A stretch of DNA of 64,000 nucleotides from Acidihalobacter_A sp037381185 (GTDB lineage Bacteria; Pseudomonadota; Gammaproteobacteria; DSM-5130; Acidihalobacteraceae). Below the pieces are notes generated by a model that was not told the DNA's origin, searched no databases, and saw nothing but the letters and a program-made list of their open reading frames with translations. The translations under genes were made by a program, and so were the position numbers. Each line of letters opens with the position of its first letter. Positions within the stretch are counted from its first letter, which is position 1. Positions 53,823-63,978 of this stretch are shown in pieces. The DNA lies in the NCBI RefSeq assembly GCF_037381185.1, contig NZ_JARRQY010000010.1, positions 1-64,000 of the forward strand, read 5' to 3'.

Positions 53823-55751
53823 ATGGCAGGAGCAGACATTCTCGGTATCGGCACTTCGGCGCTGCTGTCCTATCAGCAGGCGCTGCAGACCACGAGCAAC
53901 AACATCTCCAATGCGAACACCGATGGCTACAGTCGCCAGCGGGTGGATTTTTCGACCCAGCCCGGAGATCTCGCCGGCAGCTACTACCTCGGCAGCGGCG
54001 TGCAGGTCGACGGCGTGCAGCGCATTTTCAGCCAGTTCGTGAACGCCCAGGTCACCGATGCGACGGCCACGAACTCCCGCTATCAGACCTACAGCCAGTA
54101 CGCGGAACAGGTCGATAATCTATTGGCGGACCAGACGGCGGGTCTGCAGCCCGCGCTGCAGTCGTTCTTCAACTCCGTACAGGGTGTCGCCAACGATCCG
54201 TCGTCGATTTCGGCGCGTCAGGACCTGATCAGCCAGGGCAATACGCTGGTCGGACGCTTCAACACGCTGTACCAGCAGATCGACAACATCAGCGGCCGGC
54301 TCAACGGACAGATCGGCAACGATGTGTCGAACATCAACAGCCTGGCGAGCCAGATCGCCAAGCTCAATACCCAGATCGTGTCGGCCAACAACAGCAACGT
54401 CGTCGGCCAGCCCAACGACCTGCTCGACAAGCGCGACGCCCTGGTCAACAAACTGGCGCAGTATGTCAGCGTCAAGACGGTGAGCCAGAGCGACGGCTCC
54501 ATCAACGTCATGGTCGGCACCGGGCAGGCGCTGGTGGTCGGTGCAGACGTCACCAAGCTGGGTACGGCCAACCTCAGCGGCGATCCGAACCAGCTCGATC
54601 TGGTGTTCAAGACGCAGGCCGGCGACGTGCCTGTTTCGAACATCGTTACCGGCGGCAGTCTCGGCGGTCTTCTGGAAGCGCGCGATCAGGTCGTGGTGCA
54701 AGCCAAGAACGCGCTGGGAAGGCTCGCCATCGGCATCGGCCAGGAGTTCAATGCGCAGCAGGCCAAGGGTATCGATCTGACCGGCAGCCAGGGCGGCGAC
54801 TTCTTCAACGTGCCGATGCCGACTACGGTGCAGAACAGCTATCCCTCTGAAAACAATGCCTCCAGCAGCGGCGTTGCGACCTATTCCATCAGCGACGTCG
54901 GCAAACTGACGACGAACGATTATCGGCTTTCCTACGACGGCACCAACTGGAGCTTGAAGGTGGCGGGTTCCGGGCAGACCGTGACGATGACTCCCGTGAC
55001 GGGGTCGCCGGGCTCGTATACCGCGGACGGCCTTACCATCAACGTGCCCACTACCGCATCCGCCGGCGACAGCTTCAGCATAGAACCGACCCGCTACGCG
55101 GCGCGCGACATCACCATGGCGGCGACGGACCCCCGCGAGATCGCCGCCGCGGCGCCTGTGGTCGGCACCGCCACCCAGACCAATACCGGCACCGGCACGA
55201 TCTCCGACATGCAGACGCTCGACCCCACCAACGCGAATCTGCGCGACCAGGTCACCATCACCATGACCTCGGCGACCACCTTCGACGTCGTCGACAACAC
55301 GACGGGCGCGACGCTCGCCACCGGGCAGGCTTTCAACTCGAGCGGCACGACCGTCAGCTTCAATGGCTGGCAGACCACCATCGGCGGTAATGCGGCAAGC
55401 GGCGACACGTTCGTGATCGCGCCGACCGGTTCAGGCGACAACGGCAACGCGCTGCAGCTGGCGGCGCTGCAGCAGAAGACTTTCCTGCAGGGCGGCACGG
55501 CGAGCCTCGGCGACACCTACAGCCAGCTCGTCGCCGACGTCGGCACCAAGACCCAGGCCGCGCAGACCGACGCCAAGACGCACCAGTCCCTGCTCAACCA
55601 GGCGACATCCATGCAGCAGTCCATATCGGGCGTGAATCTGGACGAAGAGGCCGCCAACCTGCTCAAGTACCAGCAGGCCTATCAGGCTTCCGCGAAGGTC
55701 ATCTCGACGGCCAACAGCCTGTTCCAAACCCTGATAAATGCGGTGAGTTGA
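53823..55751 (+). CDS. flgK: Flagellar hook-filament junction protein FlgK (HAP1)
   Basis: 642 residues. N-terminal GTSALLSYQQALQTTSNNISNANTDGYSRQRVDF and C-terminal SGVNLDEEAANLLKYQQAYQASAKVISTANSLF (quoted from separate short segments) are the D0/D1 helices of FlgK. The central region holds two related beta-rich modules, at about residues 350-430 and 470-550 (ending SAGDSFSIEPT and ASGDTFVIAPT). A third copy is in FlgL. It joins the hook to the filament. Confidence 0.93.
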   Translation: MAGADILGIGTSALLSYQQALQTTSNNISNANTDGYSRQRVDFSTQPGDLAGSYYLGSGVQVDGVQRIFSQFVNAQVTDATATNSRYQTYSQYAEQVDNLLADQTAGLQPALQSFFNSVQGVANDPSSISARQDLISQGNTLVGRFNTLYQQIDNISGRLNGQIGNDVSNINSLASQIAKLNTQIVSANNSNVVGQPNDLLDKRDALVNKLAQYVSVKTVSQSDGSINVMVGTGQALVVGADVTKLGTANLSGDPNQLDLVFKTQAGDVPVSNIVTGGSLGGLLEARDQVVVQAKNALGRLAIGIGQEFNAQQAKGIDLTGSQGGDFFNVPMPTTVQNSYPSENNASSSGVATYSISDVGKLTTNDYRLSYDGTNWSLKVAGSGQTVTMTPVTGSPGSYTADGLTINVPTTASAGDSFSIEPTRYAARDITMAATDPREIAAAAPVVGTATQTNTGTGTISDMQTLDPTNANLRDQVTITMTSATTFDVVDNTTGATLATGQAFNSSGTTVSFNGWQTTIGGNAASGDTFVIAPTGSGDNGNALQLAALQQKTFLQGGTASLGDTYSQLVADVGTKTQAAQTDAKTHQSLLNQATSMQQSISGVNLDEEAANLLKYQQAYQASAKVISTANSLFQTLINAVS

Positions 55752-55761
55752 GGATTTAGCC

Positions 55762-56964
55762 ATGCGTCTTTCCACTGCCGAAATCAGCCAGACCAGCATC
55801 AGCGCCATCCTCGATCAGCAGTCACAGCTGAACCATACTCAGCAGCAGCTTTCCACCGGCAGGAGAATCGTCACGCCCGCCGACGACCCGGCCGGCGCGG
55901 CGCAGGCTCTGAACCTGCAGGCGGCCATCGACACCAACACGCAGTTGCAGAAAAACGGCGACGCGGCTACCGCGCGGCTCAATCTGGAACAGAGTACGCT
56001 GACCCAGGTGCAGAACGTGGTGCAGCGCGTGCGTACGCTGACCATCGAGGCCAACAACGGCACCCAGACCAACGAAAGCCGTTCGAGCATTGCCAGCGAG
56101 CTGAGCCAGAGTCTCAAGTCACTTCTCAGCCTCGGCAACACGCGCGACAGCAACGGCGAATACATCTTCGCCGGCTCACAGACGACCACCCAGCCCTTCA
56201 CGCAGACGCCGACCAACACCTTCGTCTATGCGGGCGATTCCGCGCAGAGATTTCTGCAGATCGACAGCAGCCGTCAGGTGGCTACCAACGATCCGGGATC
56301 TTCGGTGTTCATGCAGATCACCAATGGCAACGGTACGTTCATCGCCACGCCGGCGGCGGCCAATACCGGCAGCGGCATCATCGATCCCGGTTCGGTGACG
56401 AATTCGAGTGCCTATACCGGCGACACCTATTCGATCCAGTTCACTGCCGCCAATACCTACGATGTGATGGACACGACGACCGGTACCACCGTTCTGAGCA
56501 ACCAGACCTACCAGAGCGATTCGAGCATCAGCTTCGCCGGAATCCAGACCAGCATTTCCGGCACGCCCGCGACCGGCGATACTTTCACCGTCGCGCCGAG
56601 CGGGCGGCAGAGCGTGTTCCAGACGGTGCAGAACATCGTCGATACGCTCAATACGCCGACCTCAAGCGTTGCCAGTAACACCAAGCTCCATAACAGCATC
56701 AACCAGCAGCTCTCCGCGCTGGATCAGGCTTTGGGCAATATCATCAATAAGCAGGCGGGGGTGGGATCACGGCTCACGGCGATCAGCAGCCAGCAGTCGC
56801 TACAGCAGGACTGGGGGACGCAGTTGAAGAGCGCGCAGTCCAAGATCCAGGACGTCGACTACGCCAGCGCCATCAGCCAGTATCAGCTGCAGCTTACGGG
56901 GCTGGAAGCGGCGCAGAAAACCTATACCCAGGTGCAGGGGCTTTCGCTGTTCAAGTATCTTTGA
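55762..56964 (+). CDS. flgL: Flagellar hook-filament junction protein FlgL (HAP3)
   Basis: 400 residues, longer than the roughly 300-320 of enteric FlgL. N-terminal QQQLSTGRRIVTPADDPAGAAQAL is flagellin-like, and the C-terminal SAISQYQLQLTGLEAAQKTYTQVQ is typical. The extra length is a central beta module (NTYDVMDTTTGTTV, then TSISGTPATGDTFTVAPSG) closely resembling one in FlgK. It is the last gene of the flgB operon. Confidence 0.92.
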   Translation: MRLSTAEISQTSISAILDQQSQLNHTQQQLSTGRRIVTPADDPAGAAQALNLQAAIDTNTQLQKNGDAATARLNLEQSTLTQVQNVVQRVRTLTIEANNGTQTNESRSSIASELSQSLKSLLSLGNTRDSNGEYIFAGSQTTTQPFTQTPTNTFVYAGDSAQRFLQIDSSRQVATNDPGSSVFMQITNGNGTFIATPAAANTGSGIIDPGSVTNSSAYTGDTYSIQFTAANTYDVMDTTTGTTVLSNQTYQSDSSISFAGIQTSISGTPATGDTFTVAPSGRQSVFQTVQNIVDTLNTPTSSVASNTKLHNSINQQLSALDQALGNIINKQAGVGSRLTAISSQQSLQQDWGTQLKSAQSKIQDVDYASAISQYQLQLTGLEAAQKTYTQVQGLSLFKYL

Positions 56965-57070
56965 ACCCCGTAGGCTGATCTGGGCTGCCGCGCCATTCCG
57001 GGAAGCCGGTGTGGTCCCGGACGGTCGTTCGTTTCGAGTATGGCATGGGATGGATCCGGAGGTTTGACGT

Positions 57071-57481
57071 ATGCCGCTTCGTGATTGCCGGATTATCGAA
57101 CTCCCGAAGGTGTGTGATCAGCGCGGAAATCTGACCTTCGTGGAAGGGGGCAACCATGTGCCCTTCGAAATTCGGCGGGTCTACTACCTGTATGACGTGC
57201 CCGGCGGCGCGGAGCGTGGTGCGCATGCGCACAGGAATCTCAGCCAGTTCATCGTCGCGATGTCCGGCAGTTTCGATGTCGTGCTAAACGACGGCTTCGA
57301 GTCGAAGCGGTTTCATCTGAACCGTTCGTATTTCGGTCTCTACGTGTGCCCCCTGATGTGGCGCTACCTGGATAATTTTTCATCCGGAGCCGTATGCATG
57401 GTGCTGGCCTCCGAACACTATGACGAGGCCGATTACATCCGGGACTACGACACTTTTTCCGCCACGGTCGGGGCAGGATGA
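57071..57481 (+). CDS. fdtA: FdtA/WxcM-like nucleotide-sugar 3,4-ketoisomerase
   Basis: 136 residues, GGAGG 10 bp before the ATG. Cupin-fold family: LPKVCDQRGNLTFVEGG, RRVYYLYDVPGGAERGAHAHRNL (the paired histidines of the active site), FVIVAMSG-like QFIVAMSGSFDVVLNDG and YFGLYVCPLMWRYLDNFS. It would isomerise dTDP-4-keto-6-deoxyglucose to a 3-keto sugar. The aminotransferase gene overlaps by 4 bp and acts next. Location between flgL and fliC suggests use in flagellin glycosylation. Confidence 0.82.
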   Translation: MPLRDCRIIELPKVCDQRGNLTFVEGGNHVPFEIRRVYYLYDVPGGAERGAHAHRNLSQFIVAMSGSFDVVLNDGFESKRFHLNRSYFGLYVCPLMWRYLDNFSSGAVCMVLASEHYDEADYIRDYDTFSATVGAG

Positions 57482-58602
57482 GCGTTCCCTTTCTGGACCT
57501 CAAGGCGGGTTTCGACGAGCTGTCCGACGAGCTTGAGGCGGCTCTGTCGCGCGTTGCCCGTGCGGGCTGGTACGTCGGCGGGGACGAGGTGGAGGCGTTC
57601 GAGCACGAATGGGCGGGCTATGTCGGCGCGTCCCACGGCGTTGGCGTCGGCAATGGGCTGGATGCGCTGCATCTGACTCTGCGCGCGTTGGGCGTCGGTC
57701 GTGGCGACGAGGTGTTGGTGCCAAGCAATACGTTCATTGCGACGTGGCTGGCCGTCAGCCATTGCGGGGCCACGCCGGTGCCGGTAGAGCCGGACGAGCA
57801 CAGCTGCAATTTGAGCGCCGCCAACGTCGAGGAAGCGCTGTCGCGCCGTACGCGTGCCATCGTGCCGGTTCATCTCTACGGGCAGGCGGCGGACCTGGGG
57901 CCGATACTCGAGATTGCGCGAAGCAATGGATTGGCCGTGGTCGAGGATGCGGCCCAGGCACACGGCGCGCGTTACGAGGGACAGCGCATCGGTGCGCATT
58001 CGGATGCGGCGGCCTGGAGCTTCTACCCGGGGAAGAATCTCGGCGCGATGGGGGATGCGGGCGCGGTTACGACGCATGACGCTGAGCTGGCCGCACGCAT
58101 CCGCAGCCTGCGCAACTATGGCTCCGAAGTGAAATACGAGCATGACCTACAGGGTTTCAACAGTCGGCTCGATCCCTTGCAGGCGGCGGTGCTCAGGGTG
58201 AAGCTGAAGTACCTGGACGAATGGAACCGTCGGCGGAGGAGCATCGCCGAGCGGTATGCACAGGGTTTGGAGGAAACCGGTCTGAAACTGCCGTGGACGC
58301 CCGACCATTCCGAGCCCGTATGGCATGTCTATGCGGTTTTCCACGAGTGCCGCGACGTACTGCAAAAGGCTCTGAGTGCCGCCAACATCCAGACCCTGAT
58401 CCACTATCCCATACCCCCGCATCTGCAGCCCGCATACGCTGAATTGGGCTATCCGCGCGGGGCGCTCCCGGTCGCCGAAAAACTGGCCGCCCGAGAGCTG
58501 AGTCTGCCCATGGGGCCTCATCTGGCTCTTCAGGATGCCGATTGCGTGGTCACGGAAGTACGGCGCGCATTAGAATCCATGAGCTTTCAAGCCTGTCCCT
58601 GA
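57478..58602 (+). CDS. DegT/DnrJ/EryC1 (FdtB-like) sugar aminotransferase
   Basis: 374 residues in an ATGA overlap with the ketoisomerase gene. PLP-dependent fold type I: VPFLDLKAGFDELSDEL start, GVGNGLDALHLTLRALG, VPVHLYGQAADLGPIL, VEDAAQAHGARY (Asp binding the PLP nitrogen), WSFYPGKNLGAMGDAGAV (PLP lysine) and NYGSEVKYEHDLQGFNSRLDPLQAA. It would transaminate the 3-keto sugar to a 3-amino-3,6-dideoxyhexose as FdtB/QdtB do. An N-acetyltransferase, needed for Fuc3NAc or Qui3NAc, is not in the window. Confidence 0.87.
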   Translation: MSVPFLDLKAGFDELSDELEAALSRVARAGWYVGGDEVEAFEHEWAGYVGASHGVGVGNGLDALHLTLRALGVGRGDEVLVPSNTFIATWLAVSHCGATPVPVEPDEHSCNLSAANVEEALSRRTRAIVPVHLYGQAADLGPILEIARSNGLAVVEDAAQAHGARYEGQRIGAHSDAAAWSFYPGKNLGAMGDAGAVTTHDAELAARIRSLRNYGSEVKYEHDLQGFNSRLDPLQAAVLRVKLKYLDEWNRRRRSIAERYAQGLEETGLKLPWTPDHSEPVWHVYAVFHECRDVLQKALSAANIQTLIHYPIPPHLQPAYAELGYPRGALPVAEKLAARELSLPMGPHLALQDADCVVTEVRRALESMSFQACP

Positions 58603-58617
58603 CCTTCTCCCAGAGCC

Positions 58618-61600
58618 TTGTTCCGTATGCAGAAGAATCCTGTTAGCACCGACCGGAAAGACGAGCAGCCGCCTGTAACCGTCGCGTTGTTTTCCTACAA
58701 CCAGGCCGACACCGTCACGCAGGCCCTGGATGGAGTGCTGCGGCAGACCTACCCGATCGATCAGCTCATCGTCAGCGACGACTGCTCCACCGACGACACC
58801 TGGAGGCGGATCAACGAATATTTTGCCGGCCGGGAGATGCCCGCCTCGCTCATCGGCGATGTCACGCTGCGCAGAAACAGTCGCAATCAGGGGCTTATGG
58901 GGCATGTGGGCCACGTGCTGTCGCTGGTCAGAAACGATCTGTTCATGGGCCACGCCGGCGACGACGTGTCGCACCCCGAGCGTTTGCGCAAATGTGTCGA
59001 GCTGTACGCGTCACTGGGGTGTCCGCGGGATTTCCTGGTGCATACCGATGCCCGCATCATCGACAAGCCGGGCCAGCCGGTCTGGGTTCCGCCTGTGGTG
59101 CAGGCCAATATGGGGACGCAGCAAGGGGCGTTGTCTCTGGCGCTGCATATCGGCGCAACGGCCATGTTCACCAAGAACCTGTGGCATGACTTCGATGGCG
59201 TCGCCTATCCGGGGGTCTACGAGGACCTGATACTGGGATTTCGTGCGTTTTTGCGCGATGCCTATCACTACATCGCCGAACCCCTGGTGGACTACCGGAT
59301 GCACGGCGGCCTGGGCGACCCCGAGGCGCAGGCCAATACCCCCGAGCGGCACGCCGCCATGCTGCAGCGCCAGCATGACGTGTATTGTCAGCGCATGCTC
59401 GATGCGGGCCGTGTCGGACGCGCGGATCTCGTCGACCTGCTGTCCGAAGCGCTCGCGCAACTGCGGGCGAATGGCGTCGGGGCCGGAAAGCAGGGCGCCC
59501 GGGTGCCCGAGCGGGACACCGGGGGCCCTGCGCAGCCGCCGGCTGTTGCCCGCGCGGTGGCAGCGTCGGGCCTGCCGCAGGAGCGGCAGTGGGCCGACCT
59601 TGCCGTCGCCGCATGGGAGGCCGGGGAGACGCCGGTACCGACGTTTGGCTTGGCGCTGCTCGAACACGGAACGATTTCTTCATCGCCCACGCGAGAGAGC
59701 CTGGATGCCCAGTGGCTCGGCTGCCGGCGGATCGATATCGCCCCGAAAGCTGATCCGAGCGCTTTGCTGGCCGAACTCAATACGGCACTGCCGGCCTCGG
59801 AGGGGGATTGGCTGGGTTTGATCGACGCGGGGTGCACGCTTGCTCCACAGGCATTGTTCCGCATTGCGCAGACGATACGTCGGCACCCGGACTGGGCGCT
59901 GGTCTACACCGACGAAGACAGCCTCACGGAAGACGGGCTATACGGCAATCCGCATTTCAAACCCGATTTCAATCTGGATTACCTGCGCAGCCTGCCTTAT
60001 GTCGGTGGTCTCGTTCTGATTCGCCGCGACTTGTTCGAAGCTCTGGGTGGTTTCGACCCCGAAGCTGTGGGCGCGGACGAATATGATCTGGTGCTGCGTG
60101 CCTGGGAACGCCTTGAAGCCGCAGGGCAGGGAGACCGGGCCATTGGCCATGTGGCCGAAGTTTTCTATCACCGTATGCCCGGGGCCGGTCATGCGGTTCT
60201 GCCCTTGGCGGAAACGCTTGCGGCGGCGCAGGGAGCGTTGCGGCGGCATTTCTCCCGGTGCGGCGTCGATGTGCAGATAGAACCGGGTGTTCTGCCCGCG
60301 ACCCAGAGGGTGCGCTATCGGCACGCCACGACTCCGCTGGTGTCGATCATCATTCCAACGCGCAATCAGCGCGTCATGCTCGAACGCTGTCTAGAGTCGC
60401 TGTTTTCGCATACGGCCTGGCCCAGCTACGAGATTCTGGTGGTGGACAACGGCAGCGACGAGGCGGATGCGCTACAGTACCTAGACGGCTTGCGCACCTT
60501 GGGGCGCGAACTCGAAGGGCGTTTGCGCGTACTGGACTATCCTCAGCCGTTCAACTACTCGGCCATGAACAATCTTGCGGCGGAGCAGGCGCGAGGCGAA
60601 TACCTGTTGCTGCTCAACAACGATACCGCGGCGCTGCACGACGAATGGCTGGATGTCATGATGGCGCACGCGCAGCGTCCCGAAGTGGGCGTGGTCGGCG
60701 CGAAGCTACTGTATCCCGACGGAAAAGTGCAGCACGCGGGCGTGGTGCTGGGAGTGAACGGCCCCGCCGAGCATCCGTTCATCGGGCATGAGGCCAAGGA
60801 GCCTGGCTATTACGCGCGGCTGCAGGTGGATCAGGACTATTCTGCCGTGACGGGCGCCTGTCTGCTGGTACGCAAGACCCTGTTCGATGAGGTCAGCGGG
60901 CTCGATGCCGATGAACTGGCAGTATCCTACAGCGATATCGATCTTTGCCTGAAGATCCGCGAACGGGGCCAGCTCGTGGTGTGGAGCCCTTACGCGCTGA
61001 TGCTGCACGAGGGATCGAAGAGCCAAAAGTCCGGCGTGGAATCGGCCGGCGATCAGGTCAAGCTTGAGCGCTTCGGGCGCGAGCAGGCGGTGATGTATCG
61101 GCGCTGGATGCGGCAGATTGCCGGCGATCCGGCATATAACCGTCATTTGAGCCTGAAAAGTACCGATTTCGTTGCCGAGTCCGATCCTGCCTTGTGCTGG
61201 GACCCCGGCTGGAGACCCGTGCCTCGGATCATCGCGCAGCCGGCCGATCGCATGGGCTGCGGCGAATACCGCATCATCGCTCCGGCACGGGCGCTGATTG
61301 AGGCGGGGCGCATTCAGGGGCAGGAGACCGATTGCATCTACGCCCCGGCGGAGTTGGCCCGAATCAAGCCGGACGCGTTGGTGCTGCAGCGCCAGGTCGA
61401 GCCGCACCAGATTGAGGCGATCGAACGCCACAAGCGTTTCAATGACGTTTTCTGCGTGTTCGAGATCGACGATCTGGTGACCAATGTGCCGGTCAAGAAT
61501 GCACACAAGAAACATCTGCCCAAGGACCTGTACAAGCGTCTGCGGCGCGCGGTCGGCGTCTGCGACCGTCTGGTCGTCGCGACCGAGCCCCTGGCCGAGG

Positions 61601-62014
61601 CCTACAGCGGATTGAATGCCGACATCAAGGTGGTTCCCAACTTCATCGAGGAAGCGCGCTGGGGAGGCTTGAGTTCCACACGTGGAGTGGGGAGCAAGCC
61701 GCGCGTCGGCTGGGCCGGTGGTATCAGTCACGCTGGAGGATGTGCCGTTCAACCACGCCAAGAGTCATTTACGCCTGCTTGAATACGGTATCCTCGGTTA
61801 TCCGGTGGTCTGTTCGGATCTCACGCCCTATCGCGGAGACTTCCCGGTGACGCGGGTGCGCAATCGCCACCGCGACTGGGTCGAGGCGATTCGCGAGCAT
61901 GTCACGGATCTCGCAGCGAGTGCCGAGCGGGGTGACGTTTTGCGCGCTCATGTGCGCAAGCATTGGTTGTTGGAGAACAACCTCGATGTTTGGCTCGAGG
62001 GCTGGCTGGCGTAA
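58618..62014 (+). pseudogene. Multidomain glycosyltransferase (GT2-GT2-GT4-like) broken near its C-terminus
   Basis: Frame 1 encodes 1054 residues. An N-terminal GT2 domain (PVTVALFSYNQADTVTQALDG, then SDDCSTDD) comes first, then a second GT2-like domain from about 380 (YTDEDSLTEDGLYGNPHFKPD; VSIIIPTRNQRVMLERCLESL; LLLLNNDTA; SYSDIDLCLKIRERG). A group-1/GT4-like domain follows from about 860 (MGCGEYRIIAPARAL). The frame leaves homology at GWAGGISHAG (about 61735) and stops at 61782. The family tail (DVPFNHAKSHLRLLEYGILG, then CSDLTPYRGDF to WLLENNLDVW) continues in frame 2 from about 61735 to 62014. About 60 residues are missing at the join. The gene sits before fliC and probably glycosylated flagellin. 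Confidence 0.82.
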
Positions 62015-62138
62015 GCCCGTCGATGAATGACCTGAGGCGGCCGTTGTGCCGCGGCGCCCGCCGCGGCTTCCGGCCGATGCCGCCCGACCGGCTCCGACTC
62101 CATCCGCGAGGGGACCGGATACCGGAGCAAATTTCCCC

Positions 62139-62165
62139 TAAAGTTTCCCCGGCGCCGGTCGATAC
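62139..62165 (+). promoter_or_regulatory. Sigma28 (FliA)-type promoter of fliC
   Basis: TAAAGTTT-N11-GTCGATAC at 62139-62165: perfect -35 box, two mismatches in the -10 and exact spacing. The predicted leader to the fliC ATG is about 95 bases. Confidence 0.8.
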
Positions 62166-62267
62166 CATGGGCGTAGGCAGCCAAGTGAGCTGCGCTATGA
62201 ATCAGGGCGGTCCGTTTGAAGGGCCGTGGAGTCACAGCTTAAGGGTATTTGTAACGGAGGTTACGTC

Positions 62268-63635
62268 ATGGCCCTCGTCATCAACACCAACGTTGCGTCT
62301 TTGAACGCTCAGAACAACCTCAACAAGTCGCAGGGGCAGTTGGATCAGGCGCTGGCCCGTCTTTCCTCCGGTTTGCGGATCAACAGCCCCTCCGACGATC
62401 CGGCCGGCTATGCGATTTCTCAGCGCATGAGCGCGCAGATCAATGGTTTCAACCAGGCGGTGCGCAATGCCAACGACGGCATTTCCTTCGCCCAGGTGGC
62501 CAACGGTGCGCTCAATACCGTCACCGATTCGCTGCAGCGTATCCGTACGCTGGCGGTGCAGGCGGCCAACTCGACGAACTCGGCGCAGGACCGTCAGGCC
62601 CTCAACTCCGAAGTTCAGCAGTCCATCGCGCAGGTCAACAGCACGGCGCAGGACACCCAGTTCAACGGTCAGTCCATCCTCAATGGCAGCCTCACCAGCC
62701 TGGTGTTCCAGGTCGGCGCCAACGCCGGCCAGACCATCAGCGTCAACGGGTTTGACGTGCGAGGCCAGAATCTGGGCGCCGCCTATGGCGATGGTACGAG
62801 CATCAACACCTCCAATCTGTCCTCCGCCAGCGGCACGATCACCATCAACAACGTGGCGGTCGACCTGAATGGTCACAACGGCTCGGTGAGTGACGTGGTG
62901 GCTGCGATCAACAATGCCAGCAGCCAGAGCCAGGTCTACGCCCAGCGTGCGGACAACACCAGCGGTACGGTCGGTTACACGAATACCGGCTCCGGCACCG
63001 TCTCCATTGACGGGGTGTCCATCAACGTCGCCAGCGGTGCTACGGTTTCCGACGTGGCGGCCGCCATCAATGCCTACACCACGCAGACCGGTGTTACGGC
63101 GACGACGGGCAGCGGTACCTTGACGCTCACCGATTCCACCGGCGCCGATATCACCGTGACCGGCACCGGCGGTGTTGCGGTCGCCAGCGGCGGTACCATC
63201 ACCGCCGGCGTCGAACTCTATACCAAGATCGGTGGTTCGATCAGCGTCGGTGGTGATGCGACCACGTTGAGCAACACCGGTCTGTCCGGTAGCAGTGTCA
63301 ACTTCGGCAGCTTGACTACGCTGACTCTGAATAGTACCAACGTGCTCACCTACGCTGGAGCGAAGACTGGGATAAAGGCGATGGACTTTGCACTGAATCA
63401 GCTCAGTCGCTGGGGTGGTCAGCTCGGCGCCCTGCAGTCGCGCTTCCAGTCGACGATCTCCAACCTGCAGTCGGCCTCGCAGAATACCGAGGCAGCCCGA
63501 TCTCGCATTCAGGATGCGAACTTTGCTGCCGAAACGGCGGCATTGAGTCGGGCTCAGATCCTGCAGCAGGCGGGCGTGGCCATGGTCGCCCAGGCCAACT
63601 CCCAGCCGCAGGTGGCGCTCTCGCTGCTCAAGTAA
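62268..63635 (+). CDS. fliC: Flagellin
   Basis: 455 residues from the ATG at 62268, 7 bp after GGAGG. N-terminal D0/D1 (VINTNVASLNAQNNLNKSQG, LARLSSGLRINSPSDDPAGYAI) and C-terminal ALQSRFQSTISNLQSASQNTEAARSRIQDANFA (as separate short runs) are fully conserved. The variable middle has two flagellin-IN-type repeats, at about residues 190-235 (GTITINNVAVDLNGHNGSVS, then VVAAINN) and 255-305 (GTVSIDGVSINVASGATVSD, then VAAAINA). The hypervariable region is Thr/Ser-rich, suitable for O-glycosylation by the genes just upstream. Confidence 0.95.
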   Translation: MALVINTNVASLNAQNNLNKSQGQLDQALARLSSGLRINSPSDDPAGYAISQRMSAQINGFNQAVRNANDGISFAQVANGALNTVTDSLQRIRTLAVQAANSTNSAQDRQALNSEVQQSIAQVNSTAQDTQFNGQSILNGSLTSLVFQVGANAGQTISVNGFDVRGQNLGAAYGDGTSINTSNLSSASGTITINNVAVDLNGHNGSVSDVVAAINNASSQSQVYAQRADNTSGTVGYTNTGSGTVSIDGVSINVASGATVSDVAAAINAYTTQTGVTATTGSGTLTLTDSTGADITVTGTGGVAVASGGTITAGVELYTKIGGSISVGGDATTLSNTGLSGSSVNFGSLTTLTLNSTNVLTYAGAKTGIKAMDFALNQLSRWGGQLGALQSRFQSTISNLQSASQNTEAARSRIQDANFAAETAALSRAQILQQAGVAMVAQANSQPQVALSLLK

Positions 63636-63708
63636 GCAGCCGACTAGGACAAATGCGCCAGGCTCTTCTTCTCCCGCGCGAGCGGTCAACAGCGACAGCG
63701 GCAACGGT

Positions 63709-63978
63709 TTGCCGGTGCAGGGGCAAAAAGAGACAAAAGCGGCGATGGGAAGCGCGGTTGACAAGGCGGTGGTGCAGGTGAACGATTACCTGCAGGCGCA
63801 GAATCGGAGCCTGGAGTTCAGCGTTGATAAATCCACCGGGCAAACCATCATCAAGATAGTGGATCAGGCCAACGGCAAGGTGCTGAGGCAGATTCCTCCG
63901 GAATACGTAGTCCATCTGGCGCAAACTTTGCTTGAGCACAATGGCGTACGTAGTACCGGAATCGAATTGAAAACCTGA
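63709..63978 (+). CDS. flaG: FlaG-family flagellar protein, N-terminus uncertain
   Basis: About 89 residues from a TTG near 63709. The conserved FlaG core is complete: VDKAVVQVNDYLQAQNRSLEF, SVDKSTGQTIIKIVD, GKVLRQIPPEYVVHLAQTL. FlaG proteins influence filament length and usually have about 120 residues. In-frame codons continue back toward the fliC stop (SSSPARAVNSDSGNG) but without any ATG. The nearest ATG with a Shine-Dalgarno-like AGGA (63654) is in another frame. Either translation starts at the TTG, or a small indel has disrupted the 5' end. Confidence 0.7.
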   Translation: MPVQGQKETKAAMGSAVDKAVVQVNDYLQAQNRSLEFSVDKSTGQTIIKIVDQANGKVLRQIPPEYVVHLAQTLLEHNGVRSTGIELKT

